In this document: piece after piece, positions 34,320 to 44,962 of the stretch
Position numbering within the stretch: the stretch's first letter is position 1
Layout: each line of letters begins with the position of its first letter
Assembly (NCBI GenBank): GCA_017654935.2
Contig: CM065713.1
Coordinates: 12,191,879 to 12,255,878, forward strand
Origin: Phymorhynchus buccinoides
Lineage: Eukaryota > Mollusca > Gastropoda > Neogastropoda > Raphitomidae
Length of the DNA: 64,000 nt
Reading direction: 5' to 3'
The notes under the pieces: model-generated
What the model was told of the DNA's origin: nothing
Seen by the model: the letters and a program-made list of their open reading frames with translations, nothing else
The model's database searches: none
Translations under genes and position numbers: made by a program

Positions 34320-35660
34320 TACCCGCAGTACTGCATCCTGTATGTCCTTGACCTCCACAGTGCGCAGGGTTTCTTCAGGTAACACACGCAGGTAATGTCT
34401 CAGGGGGTGATGGACTGGCAGGTCCAATCCGCCGAGTTCATGATGCGCTGTAATGGGACACCACACAGCAGGGCGCAGCTAGATGCTGTGGCCCCAGTTG
34501 ATCCAGGAGTGCCACTCAGTCCCGCTTCCATCAGCACAGAAACGGTCCATCGTCTAACCGTCCCTAGTTGGACTTAGGACGGTGAGGGCTGTGCACCTAA
34601 ATGAACAGCTGTTTATAGTCTGCACTTGCAGCCTTTGTCCTGTCTGTGTAGGTCTTCACATAGCTGACTGGACACACCCTCTCATCGGCACAGTTTGATA
34701 GTCACCGCTGGGGCTCTGTGAGAGGGTCTGTCTGTCTTGGAACCAAAATTAATCAGACTAGAGAACAACAGTAGACGAGCCCACAGAACACATGCGAGAA
34801 CAACACAAGATCACTGGCCCGTTTGGCTGTACACTGCACTAAAAGGAAAACTACCTTCTTAGTAAGCTTATCCAGGGTAATGTCTGAGGGCGGGTGCCAC
34901 TCGGATAAAAGCGTTAACACCTGTCCTACATCCCAGGTGGGCACAATCTTTATTTTGGTGGGTGCAGGTTAAAAACACCTTTCGCAAAGCGATGCATGAT
35001 CTATAGGGGTGATGTGGTGAGGCTGAAGAATAGAATAGAAATAGTCCGCCAAGCCAACCCCTTATCCACCAGATGTTGGAGATACTGTAGTAAGGAAGTC
35101 ACAGGTATGGCAGATGGTTCCAAAGACTGGTGGGGGCACACTGGTACCAGGTTTTCCAGGCAGACTGGTATTGTTCCCGTGTTCCCTCTCTCCAGCTGTG
35201 TTGGGGAGTGGTGAATTCTGGTAGGGTGAGTCCTGTTGCATTCCGCATAGCGGCCATACCATGAGGAATAGAGTGACAAGGCCCTTCACTGGGTACCCTG
35301 TGGTGGTGTTCATGACCAGGTCCGTCTGGCTGGGAGACGGCGGGGCTTGTCGCACAGAAGCTGCAGCAACATTGGCAGTCATGGTGCGTCGTTCCAGCAG
35401 GGGGCCACCAGCAACATCTTGCAGGGAGATCCCCTCGGCTTGTTGACTACAGTGTGCACTAGCGTTGGTGAAGGGAAGGCATACAGGAGTTGGAATTCCA
35501 CCGTACACCAGCAGCATCTTGCAGGGAGATCCCCTCAGCTTGTTGACTACTGTGGGCACTAGCATTGGTGGAGAGAAGGCATACAGGAGTTGGAATTCAC
35601 GCGGGCATCGATTGCATAGGCCTGTCGGTCCAACGCCATGTAACGTGGCAGCTGTGCTGT
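34320..35660 (-). mobile_element. Second tyrosine-recombinase retroelement fragment (DIRS/Ngaro-type)
   Basis: Minus-strand pieces include LQYLQHLVDKGLAWRTI (recombinase N-terminal segment, near 35050), WDVGQVLTLLSEW with KRASDLVLF (catalytic arginine segment, 34753-34944) and SYVKTYTDRTKAA near 34650. Upstream pieces resemble the RNase H to recombinase junction (DRQAYAIDAR, LLYAFSPPM). A direct duplication of about 115 bp lies at 35400-35600. Frames are broken and no termini were found. Confidence 0.65.
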
Positions 35661-35714
35661 CATGTGGAAATAATTAACAGCTAAAAACAACTTTTTTTAT
35701 GTGTCTAAGACCAC

Positions 35715-35770
35715 ACGTTCATATCAAATCAAATTAAATCAGATCAAATCATCTTTATTATCTCATAACA
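35715..35770 (-). repeat. SINE 3' tail, minus strand
   Basis: The complement reads aataaagatgatttgatc followed by several TTGAT-like units, the tail form also seen in the SINE ending at 63823 (TTGAC units). Only the tail is recognised. Confidence 0.5.
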
Positions 35771-36065
35771 GATGATATAGACTACAACCTCACTCATATA
35801 ATTTTATCACATAAAATGTCTTCTTTTTTTTTTTTAAAGCCACAAAACACCAATGCTTTCAAGCTTTCGAGATTTTTATTATCTCTTATCTGGAAAATAA
35901 GTTTTGAAACTGACATGAGGTAAAAAGGTACAGCTAAAAAGTTTATAAAACTTTTCTGTGTCCAAATTCTGTATTTGTGAACCTAAGAAACAAAACCAGT
36001 TAACGTTAACTTTGTATTTTTGTGCTGATTTACTTTTTCTCCCAATGGGGTAGGGACAGTGCCTT

Positions 36066-36113
36066 ATGCAAAGACAGCTGTTTCGACCTAGAGAAGGTCT
36101 CATCAGTTTGCAT
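36066..36113 (-). ncRNA. Hammerhead ribozyme-like motif with minimal stem III
   Basis: Read on the minus strand: ATGCAAA, the core CTGATGA (36106-36100), a 5-bp stem II GACCT/AGGTC with loop TCTCT, the core GAAA (36084-36081), CAGCTGTC and TTTGCAT. ATGCAAA pairs with TTTGCAT as stem I, and cleavage would fall after GTC at 36073. Stem III is only CA/TG with a 2-nt loop, and is palindromic. That form is known from hammerheads of Penelope-like retroelements, which are thought to act as dimers. No reverse transcriptase was found next to it. Confidence 0.7.
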
Positions 36114-36299
36114 GATTGGCCTGCAATTTGAGTCTATTTTGACTGTCCTGTGGATGCCAACTTGAGCAAGAAGACATTCTACAAGAGAATGGTGTCTTCT
36201 TTGCACCAAATCGAAAATCCACAATAAAAGCAACCAGCACAAAGTTAATACAGATATAGTAAAAATCTTATGAAAATCTTGTGTAAAATGAACAAAATA

Positions 36300-37215
36300 A
36301 TAATGTTCTGAAATTTTAATTTTGGGCAAAATGTCTTATTCACATTAACTTCTAAGCAAAAAAAGTTCCGTAAGCATCTTAAATTCACATAATAGTTCTC
36401 ACCAAACAAATATATTTTAAACTTGCTCAGTTACTGTGATTACATGCAATTATTGATTTGATTTCAATCATCTTTCTTACACACTGATAATCCCTGGGCA
36501 GGTCAACAGGAAGTGACCAAACCAACAGGAAGTGGAATTATGGGAACTCTGCTTCCTTTCCCAACTCACAAAATAATTTAAAACAGTAAAATATTTTGTA
36601 ACCATTCTTTCTAAAAGTCTAAATTTTCAAAAAGGGATATTTACAATCTTAATTCTTAATTAAGAAAAATAAATTAAAATACCAAAAATTCTTAATACAA
36701 AATTGCACTTAGCTCTAATAAACATACTCTGAAGAAAATCCAAGGGAGGTCATTCATTTAACCAATGTTCTGAAATGTTAATATTTGGCAAAATGTCTTA
36801 TTCACATTAACTTCTAAGCAAAAAAGTTCCCTAAGCATCTTAAATTCACATAATACAATAGTTCTCACCAAACAAATATATTTTAAACTTACTGTGATTA
36901 CATGCAATTATTGATTTGATTTCAATCATCTTTCTTACACACTGATAATCCCTGGGCAGGTCAACAGGAAGTGACCAAACCAACAGGAAGTGGAATTATG
37001 GGAACTCTGCTTCCTTTCCCAACTCACAAAATAATTTAAAACAGTAAAATATTTTGTAACCATTCTTTCTAAAAGTCTAAATTTTCAAAAAGGGATATTT
37101 ACAATCTTAATTCTTAATTAAGAAAAATAAATTAAAATACCAAAAATTCTTAATACAAAATTGCCCTTAGCTCTAGTAAACATACTCTGAAGCAAATCCA
37201 AGGGAGGTCATTCAT
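36300..37215. repeat. AT-rich tandem duplication, unit about 460 bp, 2 copies
   Basis: The stretch from atgttctgaaat...ttgggcaaaatg through tccctgggcaggtcaacagg to ccaagggaggtcattcattt occurs at about 36303 and again at about 36763. No ORFs of note. Confidence 0.85.
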
Positions 37216-38960
37216 TTAACCAAACTCTTCAAGGGGAAGATAGACTTACTCTATGAGGGATCACTAGATTCTTTTAGTCTTAAAAAATAATCTATTCCAT
37301 GAAATTATCCAAAATTTAGCCTGAAAGTAAAGCACATCTAAAAAAACACCCATACATGAATTATTTATGAATGGTTGAAACTAATGTCTCAACAAAATTA
37401 AAATTAAATGGAAAAAGTACATGGTGGTGTTACTAAAAATAGCATATATTCCTTTTGCACTAATATGTATAAGAATGATCTTTTTCATTGCTTTGAGTTT
37501 CGGTGTACACATAAACAGATGCCATAACTAGATTTTGTCATGGGGAAAAAAGATGTGGCAAATTTCAAATTTTATTAACCAACAATTTTTGATATAAAAA
37601 ACAAAAAATTGGCCTTAGCTCTAATAAACATAATCTGAAGCAAATTCAAGGGAATATAACCAAACTCAAGCTAACATTCCCTACTCTATGAGGGATCACT
37701 AGATTCTATTAGTCTTAAAATGTCCCATATGTGCCTTCCCAGGTCGAGAGGACGTAAAGCTCAAAATTACATACATATAAGTCTTAAAAAATATTCTATT
37801 CCATGAAATTATCTAAAATTTAGCTTGAAAGTAAAGCACATCTAAAAAAAACCCATACAGGAATTATTTATGAATGGTTGAAAATAATGTCTCAACAAAA
37901 TAAAAATTAAATGAAAAAGTACATGGTGGTGTTACTAAAAATAGCATATATTCCTTTTGCACTAATATGTATAAGAATGATCTTTTTCATTGCTTTGAGT
38001 TTCGGTGTACACATAAACAGATGCCATAACTAGATTTTGTCATGGAGAAAAAAGATGTGGCAAATTTCAAATTTTATTAACCAACAATTTTTGATATAAA
38101 AAACAAAAAATTGGCCTTAGCTCTAATAAACATAATCTGAAGCAAATTCAAGGGAATGTAACCAAACTCAAGCTAACATTCCCTACTCTATGAGGGATCA
38201 CTAGATTCTATTAGTCTTAAAAAATATTCTATTCCATGAAATTATCCCAAATTTAGCCTGAAAGTAAAGCACATCTTAAAAAAAACCATACATGAATTAT
38301 TTATGAATGGTTGAAAATAATGTCTCAACAAAATAAAAATTAAATGGAAAAAGTACATGGTGGTGTTACTAAAAATAGCATATATTCCTTTTGCACTAAT
38401 ATGTATAAGAATGATCTTTTTCATTGCTTTGACTTTCGGTGTACACATAAATAGATGCCATAACTAGATTTTGTCATGGGGAAAAAAGATGTGGCAAATT
38501 CAATTCTTGATATTAAAAAAAAAAGCCCTTAGCTCTAATAAACATACTCTGAAGCAAATCCAAGGGAGGTCACTCATTTAACCAAACTCTTCAAGGGGAA
38601 GATAGACTTACTCTATGAGGGATCACTAGATTCTATTAGTCTTAAAAAATATTCTATTCCATGAAATTATCCCAAATTTAGCCTGAAAGTAAAGCACATC
38701 TAAAAAAAAACTATTCAGAAATTTATGAATGGTTGAAAACAATGTCTCAAGAAAATGAAAATTAAATAAAAAAGTTCCTGGTGGTGTTACTAAAAATAGC
38801 ATTTTCACTTTTGCACTATAATGTATAAGAAATATTTTTGTGATTGCTTTGAGTTTTGGTGTACACATAAATAGATGTTATATTTGTATTTTGTCATGGG
38901 GAATAAGAGATATGTGGCAAATTTCAAATTTTATTATTTAACAAGTACGTGTATATGTCA
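37216..38960. repeat. AT-rich tandem array, unit about 420-500 bp, 4 copies
   Basis: The block with tactctatgagggatcacta, catggtggtgttactaaaaa and gtgtacacataaacagatgc recurs four times (for example near 37430, 37925, 38355 and 38780). The last copy is most diverged. Non-coding. Confidence 0.85.
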
Positions 38961-39740
38961 CAGGAAATTTTGGAATCCAGGAAAGATTCTGAATGTTCAT
39001 GGGAAAATTATGAATTTTCCCGAGTTTTGGAAAATTTGTAATCTTCCCTTGAAAATTTTGAATTCTGATTTTTTCCTGGAAAACTCCACATTTTTTCCAA
39101 GCTTACAGCGAAGTTAAATGAATTGTCTGTGAGAGAGAGAAGCTTTAAACTTTAAATGTTTAATGAGGATGAACTGAATAAACATTGCATCATCAAGAAT
39201 GACGACAGGAATAATAACAAACAAAAGTAATAATTATGTAATAATAATGATAATAACCAGTTATATCCAACTGATTCATAATGCCGTATATACTTTAACA
39301 GTCAAATATAACCAAATCCAAATAATATAAAACACAAATCATAACACATGTTAATAAATATAAGCTTATATCCAACCACGTCGTAAGTGTCATAATCATC
39401 AATTTGTTGATGGAGGACTCTATATGCAAGAAGAACCATGCACACTTATACACATACCAGGCATGAAAGAATTCAGCGTTTCGCGGAAAATCCGCGTAAA
39501 TTTTTGAAAAGGACCGATCTTGCCGTATTCTTATATGTACAAGTCTTTATTTGGCGGGATTCTCAAACTGGTTAACCGGAAGTTGCTTTAGCTCACTCGC
39601 TTCAATTGTGCGAAGGAAGGCGAAAGGAGTAGCTCCCGCTCAACAAAAGTAGCGATGATATCTGAAAATGTGTGTGGAAGGTATTTGTGCGGACCAATTT
39701 TTCGGACCCCCTCCTTGCTGAATAAAATTTGTGACGTTAG
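38961..39740. other. Intron without recognised feature
   Basis: 38961-39120 contains repeated ggaaaatt-like words. The rest is AT-rich unique sequence. No gene is seen. Confidence 0.45.
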
Positions 39741-39985
39741 GTAGGCGAGAATGTGTTTGTAAAAAAAAAATTGGGAACGTTGTGTGCCCCCCCCCCCCCC
39801 CCCCCCCCCAAGTCAACAAAACATCGGACGTTAGTCGGTCCGGGTGGAAAGATGTTTGTGCCGGGAAAAAAATGTTTGGGAACGTCCTCCCCTCCCCTCA
39901 ACAAAACTTCCGACGTAAGGTGAAAATCCGGGTGGAAGGAACAAAACTTCCGACGTAAGGTGAAAATCCGGGTGGAAGGATTTCT
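39741..39985. repeat. Short tandem duplication and poly-C tract
   Basis: The block acaaaacttccgacgtaagg plus tgaaaatccgggtggaagga occurs twice in a row (about 39900-39979). Related sequence lies around 39815-39850. A poly-C run is at 39787-39809. Confidence 0.75.
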
Positions 39986-40033
39986 CGGACGAAATTTTTT
40001 CCTCTTTTTTGATCTTCATCCACTTTCATGCCT

Positions 40034-40548
40034 GACATACACACACAGGCACTCACACACACACACGCACGCACACATACACATGCAGGCACTCACACAC
40101 ACAGGCACTCACACACACACGCACGCACACATACACACAGGCACTCACACACACACACGCACGCACACATACACACAGGCACTCACACACACACACACAC
40201 ACACACATACACATGCAGGCACTCACACACACAGGCACTCACACACACACACATGCACGCACACATACACACAGGCACTCACACACACACACACACACGC
40301 ACGCACACATACACACACAGGCACTCACACACACACACGCACGCACACATACACACACAGTCACTCACACACACACACACACACGCACACATACACATGC
40401 AGGCACTCACACACACAGGCACTCACACACACAGGCACTCACACACACACACGCACGCACACATACACACACAGGCACTCACACACACACACGCACGCAC
40501 ACATACACACACAGGCACTCACACACACACACACGCATGCACACATGC
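40034..40548. repeat. (CA)n-derived minisatellite
   Basis: CA-rich units containing aggcactcacacac, gcacgcacacatac and acatgcaggcactc recur with irregular period. Long ORFs here are artefacts. Confidence 0.9.
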
Positions 40549-40805
40549 TGCATGCTTTATCCTGAGAGTGAGACGCTTCTGAAACACCTCCAGTGTCTCT
40601 ACAATGGTTAAAGAACTCGGCTGGCCTCTTTGCCCATTTTTATAGTGCATCCCTGGGACCCTCTACACATTCTTTTAGAGGGTCCTTTAGGATTATAGTA
40701 CACCATAGACCCTCAAACGGGGGTCCCTGGGAGCCCTGGTTCTGAAACTGAAAAAATACCAAGTTTGCTTTTTATCAAGGCATGTTCCGTTACGCATTGC
40801 TTCTA

Positions 40806-40945
40806 CAGTGGAACCCCCCTTATAAGACCTTAAAAAATCATCCAAAATGAGGTCTTATGAGGGAGGGGTCTTATAATAGAGGCAATTTTAATGCTTACGA
40901 AGAGGGAGTCTTATAATGGGAGGTCTTATAAGGGAGGTTCCACTG
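40806..40945. mobile_element. Tc1/pogo-like MITE, copy 2
   Basis: CAGTGGAACC...GGTTCCACTG termini are flanked by TA on each side. The interior consists of cttataagacc words. Length 140 bp. Confidence 0.7.
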
Positions 40946-41403
40946 TATTTATGCGCATATGCATTTACTGTTCACAGCTCTGGCATAATCTGGGAGGAGT
41001 CGCAAACGCCGTTACCGTGCATCTTTGTAATTCTTATGTGACTTGTCATCGACGAAAATGGTGTTTTACGTCCTCTTGGTCTGAATCAGACACATATGGG
41101 ACATTTGTAAATACAAATATGTTGGGAACAATACTGGAGGCAATGCCCGGAGGCAGTATGAAACCAGTAAAGTCCCTGATTTTTTGATAAATGATGATTT
41201 AACTTGTCATCCAAAATTGTGCTTGTGTTTATGCATGCTGAATGTCAATGTTTCTGTTGTACGACACCTGACGAAATTTCTCCTTGAGAGATAATAAAGT
41301 GATTTTAATTTGAATTAGTTTGCTTTTTATCAAGGCTTGTTCTGTTATGCATCTGGGAGGAGCGTCGCAAGCGCTGTTGCCGTGCTCTGAAGCTGAAAGA
41401 ATA

Positions 41404-41563
41404 CAGTGGAACCTCCCTTATAAGACCTCCCATTATAAGACTCCCTCCCATATAAGACCTACTTCTCTGAGACACTGCCCTTCTTTGTAAGTATTAAAAT
41501 TACCTCCCTTATAAGACCCCATTTTGGATAATTTTTGAAGGTTTTTTAAGGGAGGTTCCACTG
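41404..41563. mobile_element. Tc1/pogo-like MITE, copy 3
   Basis: CAGTGGAACCTCCC and GGGAGGTTCCACTG ends with TA flanks, inserted between two exon-3 partial copies. Confidence 0.75.
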
Positions 41564-41821
41564 TACCAAGTTTGCTTTTATAAAGGCTTGTTCCGTTACA
41601 CATTGGTTATATTTATGTATTTACTGTTCACAGCTCTAGCATAATCTGGGAGGAGCGTTGCAAGCGCTGTTACCGCGCTCTGAAGCTGAAAGAATACCAA
41701 GTTTGCTTTTTATCAAGGCTTGTTCTGTTATATATCTGGGAGTAACATTGCAAGCACTGTTACCGTGCTCTGAAGCTGAAAGAATACCAAGTTTGCTTTT
41801 ATCAAGGCTTGTTCTGTTATA

Positions 41822-42801
41822 TGTGACCCGATTTCACGAACCGGGTCTTAACTCGCAAGCAGCGATTGTGGTAGAGGCCCAAAAAAGGTTCAGTGGGTCA
41901 AAAGTATGGATTTTGAGTTTTCACTTGAAATGGATTCTGCCACCATTAAACTTCAACTTCATGCATTGGACTAAGTGAAATTCAAATTGTAAATGCATTA
42001 AAACACATTTTAAATGATATACCCCATGGCAATTATCCTATTTTAATCGCCTGTAAAGACTAAATTTTTGATTGAAAACTGTAAACTGAAACCCTGATCG
42101 GGCCCCATCATGTTATATATCTCTGGAAAGCTTGTGACCTTAACCTGCTTCTGCTCGCGTGCTCGTTTTGAAATCCAACCAATCAGAAGCATGGTATTGC
42201 AAAACTTAGGCGTAAACACAGAGTGAGAGAGTTGAAAACTTTGACCAATGAGAGGTTAGGATAGACTCTGTCTCTAGTTACTGAAAGGCAACGCGCAACG
42301 GGATTGGTCGAGAGGGAGACAACTTGCTGCTTGCAGTTTCGAAGCAACATGGATATGATGCAGACGATCTCTTTCGAAAGATTGACTTTTTTGCTCAATT
42401 CTCGGCCATTTACAACCCTACCAGTCGCAGATCAAGGAGAACTTGGAGCATTGTTAGTAAAATATTTCAACTCAACCGATTCCGACGATGAAAACGAAAC
42501 TGACCGTGATGATGACTGCCTCAAAACTGTAAAACCTGCTTCGACTCCGACTCGGCGACTGCTACACTAGTCAGTGACTAGTGCTAGGCCTAGGATGGGT
42601 CAAAAATCTTTGCACCCCGTTTTCTCAAAACGGCCATCTGCTGGGTTACCCTCTTTAACACCCCATAACTTCCTCATTTTTTGTAGTAGAGAAATAAATC
42701 ATATATCAAAAGAAAGGTAAATGTTTGCAGATTATGTAAATGCTAATATATTAAAATCTGCCATTTTCACCTTAAGACCCACTTTGTGGTGATGGGTCAC
42801 A
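41822..42801. mobile_element. 980-bp non-autonomous transposon with TA target site
   Basis: TGTGACCC on the left and GGGTCACA on the right, flanked by TA. The pre-insertion site tctgttatatatctggg is preserved in the neighbouring tandem copy at 41724-41740, which confirms both ends. The interior has several CCAAT-like words and one 88-codon ORF, but no recognisable transposase. Confidence 0.8.
42304..42570 (+). CDS. Unrecognised 88-codon ORF inside the TA-flanked element
   Basis: Starts MVERETTCCLQ and ends in an acidic stretch (NSTDSDDENETDRDDD) followed by TPTRRLLH. It has no low-complexity repeat origin, unlike most ORFs here. I do not recognise a family and no splice or promoter signal supports it. 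It could be the N-terminus of a lost transposase or chance. Confidence 0.2.
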   Translation: MVERETTCCLQFRSNMDMMQTISFERLTFLLNSRPFTTLPVADQGELGALLVKYFNSTDSDDENETDRDDDCLKTVKPASTPTRRLLH

Positions 42802-43247
42802 TATATCTGGGAGGAACATTGCAAGCGCCGTTACCGCGCTCTGAAGCTGAAAGAATACCAAGTTCTTCTTCTTTCTCTGCCCAACCACCATCATCAAATT
42901 GATGGTTCTGTTGGTATAGAACGTGGGGACTTCGGTCAGGCAGAAAGTGTCAATAAAGTTTGCTTTTTATCAAGCCATGTTCTGTTACGCATTGGTTATA
43001 TTTATGCATTTACTGTTCACAGCTCTGGCATAATCTGGGAGAAATGTTGCAAGCGCCGTTACTGCGCTCTGAAGCTGAAAGAATAGCAAGTTCTTCTATC
43101 TCTGCCCAACCACCATTATCATGTCGATGGTTCTGTTGGTATAGAACGTGGGGACTTCGGTCTGGCAGAAGCTGTCAATAAAGTTAGCTTTTTATCAAAG
43201 CATGTTCTGTTACGCATTGATTATATTTATGCATTTTCTGTTGACAG

Positions 43248-43404
43248 CTCTGGCATAATCTGGGAGGAGCGGCGCAAGCGGCGTTACCGCGCTCTGAAGC
43301 TGAAGGAGTGTCACCTTCTGGAGGCAGCCTGGCAGAAATACCAGAATGAACTGCTGGTCGGAAAAACACCGCACAGCCGAGTGATTCTTGAGAACAAAAT
43401 GGAG
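43248..43404 (+). CDS. VPS13: VPS13A/C-family exon 3
   Basis: Acceptor ctgttgacag, donor atggag|gtaggt. The exon is 157 nt, entered in phase 2 and left in phase 0. With the AG from exon 2 it reads SSGIIWEERRKRRYRALK, then LKECHLLEAAWQKYQ, and ends VILENKME. The SSGxxWE motif followed by a basic stretch is the family pattern after the GVT/GIT block. Partial, degenerate copies of its 5' part precede it (40978-43087), and a copy of its 3' part follows at 44207-44275. Only this copy is complete and open throughout. Confidence 0.9.
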
Positions 43405-43690
43405 GTAGGTCATAAATACTAACAATAATAATGGACAATATACTGCTAGAAAATAAGAGGAGATATTGACCATAAGGCCGGGTTCGCATTAGACGCGTAA
43501 GTTCCGTGCGGAAAAACCATTAATAAGTGGAAGAAAGAAGGATACCAGCTTCTTATTTGTTTATGCATATAGGGGAAATTCGGACACGTGCGCAAATCTT
43601 TTGTCTTCCTTGTTTCACTTATTTATGGATTGCGCACGGGTTTCCGCATGGAATATCCGCTTATGTGTGTACACGGCCTATGACAAACTG

Positions 43691-44195
43691 GATTCAACAA
43701 CCAAATCATTTATTGCATTTGAAAACGAACAACACACATTTCCTTGACCATGAAATCGAAGACAAAGATAAAATGTCACATGACTACCAGAAATGATACA
43801 CGTAAGTGTAAAACTTGTGAATTGGTTTATTGGATCCATGGTGATCTTACAATCTTATAATTGTCCTATAAGGGAGGGGTCTTATAAGGGAGGTAATTTT
43901 AATACTTACAAAGAAGGGCAATGTCTCAGAGAAGTAGGTCTTATGTGGGAGGGAGTCTTATAATGGGAGGTCTTATAAGGGAGGTTCCACTGTACTGCGA
44001 AAAAAGAGAGGAGATATTGACCATAAGACGATCTGTGGATTCAACAACCAAATCATTTATTGCATTTGAAAACGAACAACACACTTTTCCTTGACCATGA
44101 AATCGAAGACAAAGATGAAATGTCACATGACTACCAGAAATGATACACATAAGTGTAAAACTTGTGAATTGGTTTGTTGAATCCATGGTGATCTT
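43691..44195. repeat. Direct duplication of post-exon-3 intron
   Basis: The block from tcaacaaccaaatcatttat to atccatggtgatcttac occurs at 43691-43855 and 44039-44190, with a truncated pogo-like MITE (about 43862-43992) between. The preceding words agatattgaccataag are also duplicated (43462, 44014). Confidence 0.8.
43862..43992. mobile_element. Tc1/pogo-like MITE, copy 4 (5'-truncated)
   Basis: Interior cttataagggagg words and the intact right end GGTTCCACTG followed by TA. The left terminus is missing. Confidence 0.6.
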
Positions 44196-44206
44196 ATAAT
44201 TGTCCT

Positions 44207-44275
44207 AAATATCAGAATCAACTGCTCGTCGGCAAAACACCTCGAGGCCGAGTTATCCTTGAAAACAAGACGGAG
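44207..44275 (+). pseudogene. Copy of the 3' 69 bp of VPS13 exon 3
   Basis: Reads KYQNQLLVGKTPRGRVILEN then KTE, compared with the true exon's KYQNELLVGKTPHSRVILEN and KME, and ends at an intact donor gag|gtaggg. The frame is open. An AG at 44214-44215 (atatcag) could act as acceptor and would define a 60-nt phase-0 exon. It is probably a duplicate left by the tandem duplication at 43691-44195. Confidence 0.75.
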
Positions 44276-44407
44276 GTAGGGCATTGTAATTATAGACATG
44301 AGTGATGCACCTTTTGGGACCTCTAACAGGACAACTGTCCTGACTCAAGAACATCAGTAGGACAATTGTCCTGCACATGCCATTTCAATAGGACACCTAA
44401 TGCTCAG

Positions 44408-44500
44408 ACCTGTTTACTCTACTCTTTTCGAGTAGTATTCTACTCAATTTGGACCTCTACTACTCTTCAAAACTGAAAATAAGGCTCTTTAATTCAGCCT
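44408..44500. repeat. Repeat sharing the cagacctgtttac end
   Basis: About 90 bp nearly identical to 27289-27380, including ctcttttcgagtagtattct. A poly-G run follows at about 44577-44606. No right end was found. The remaining 44610-44940 holds no recognised feature. Confidence 0.7.
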
Positions 44501-44575
44501 ACTCAGCCTAGTAGCGTGAAGTGAATTTTTGTAATAAATCAACCCAAAAATATTTGTCATAGATATGAGGCAGAT

Positions 44576-44610
<35 letters not shown>

Positions 44611-44940
44611 TCCTAAAAATAAGAGAAGGGTATTTGATTCCCATCTGGGAATGACAATACCCTTGTTTCAAGTGGGAGACACTTGAAAGAATGGGAAAAC
44701 CTGTCCTTTGAGAAAGGTAGGTACGCTCCCCTGCTCATTTTTCAATACATATAACAAAACTGCATGAAAACGATGTCTGAATATAATGTATTCACAGCAA
44801 CTTTTTCATGGTTTTGCGTGTTCTGAAATTTATACGGTTTTCAGGCTTGAAATAAGGGGGAAATTACTTTTCAATAAGGGAAGTTTTGAAAAAAAGGAAA
44901 ATTGGGTTGACACCTATGCAGTGCGTGAAAAAAGTATCGC

Positions 44941-44962
44941 CTTGTAGTCTGAAAAATACGGT
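44941..44962. mobile_element. MITE terminus abutting the 37-bp satellite
   Basis: cttgtagtctgaaaaatacg followed by gtag matches the terminus of the fold-back element at 58476-58636 (cttatagtgtgaaaaatatg). The satellite begins in the last bases of this end. Confidence 0.5.

Larger units (their letters stand above)
40978..43087 (+). repeat. Tandem partial copies of VPS13 exon 3 (5' part), six units
   Basis: Copies of the first 50-70 bp of exon 3 start near 40978, 41350, 41634, 41733, 42805 and 43023. Three (40978, 41634, 43023) retain the acceptor tactgttcacag followed by ctct. Most diverge from the true exon at the same place (gctgaaagaata against gctgaaggagtg). Stops and indels vary by copy, so none looks coding. 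Two transposon insertions interrupt the series. Confidence 0.85.

Noticed and set aside
39960..40611. Long Thr/His-rich ORFs
   Set aside because: They are translations of (CA)n-derived minisatellite in different frames.
41822..42801. Host gene exon at 42304-42570
   Set aside because: It lies wholly inside a TA-flanked transposon insertion, so it belongs to the element if it is anything. Kept only as a low-confidence ORF.
44207..44275. Genuine additional VPS13 exon
   Set aside because: It duplicates the end of exon 3 in a region of direct duplication, so splicing it in would repeat 20-23 residues. Kept as a pseudo-exon pending RNA evidence.
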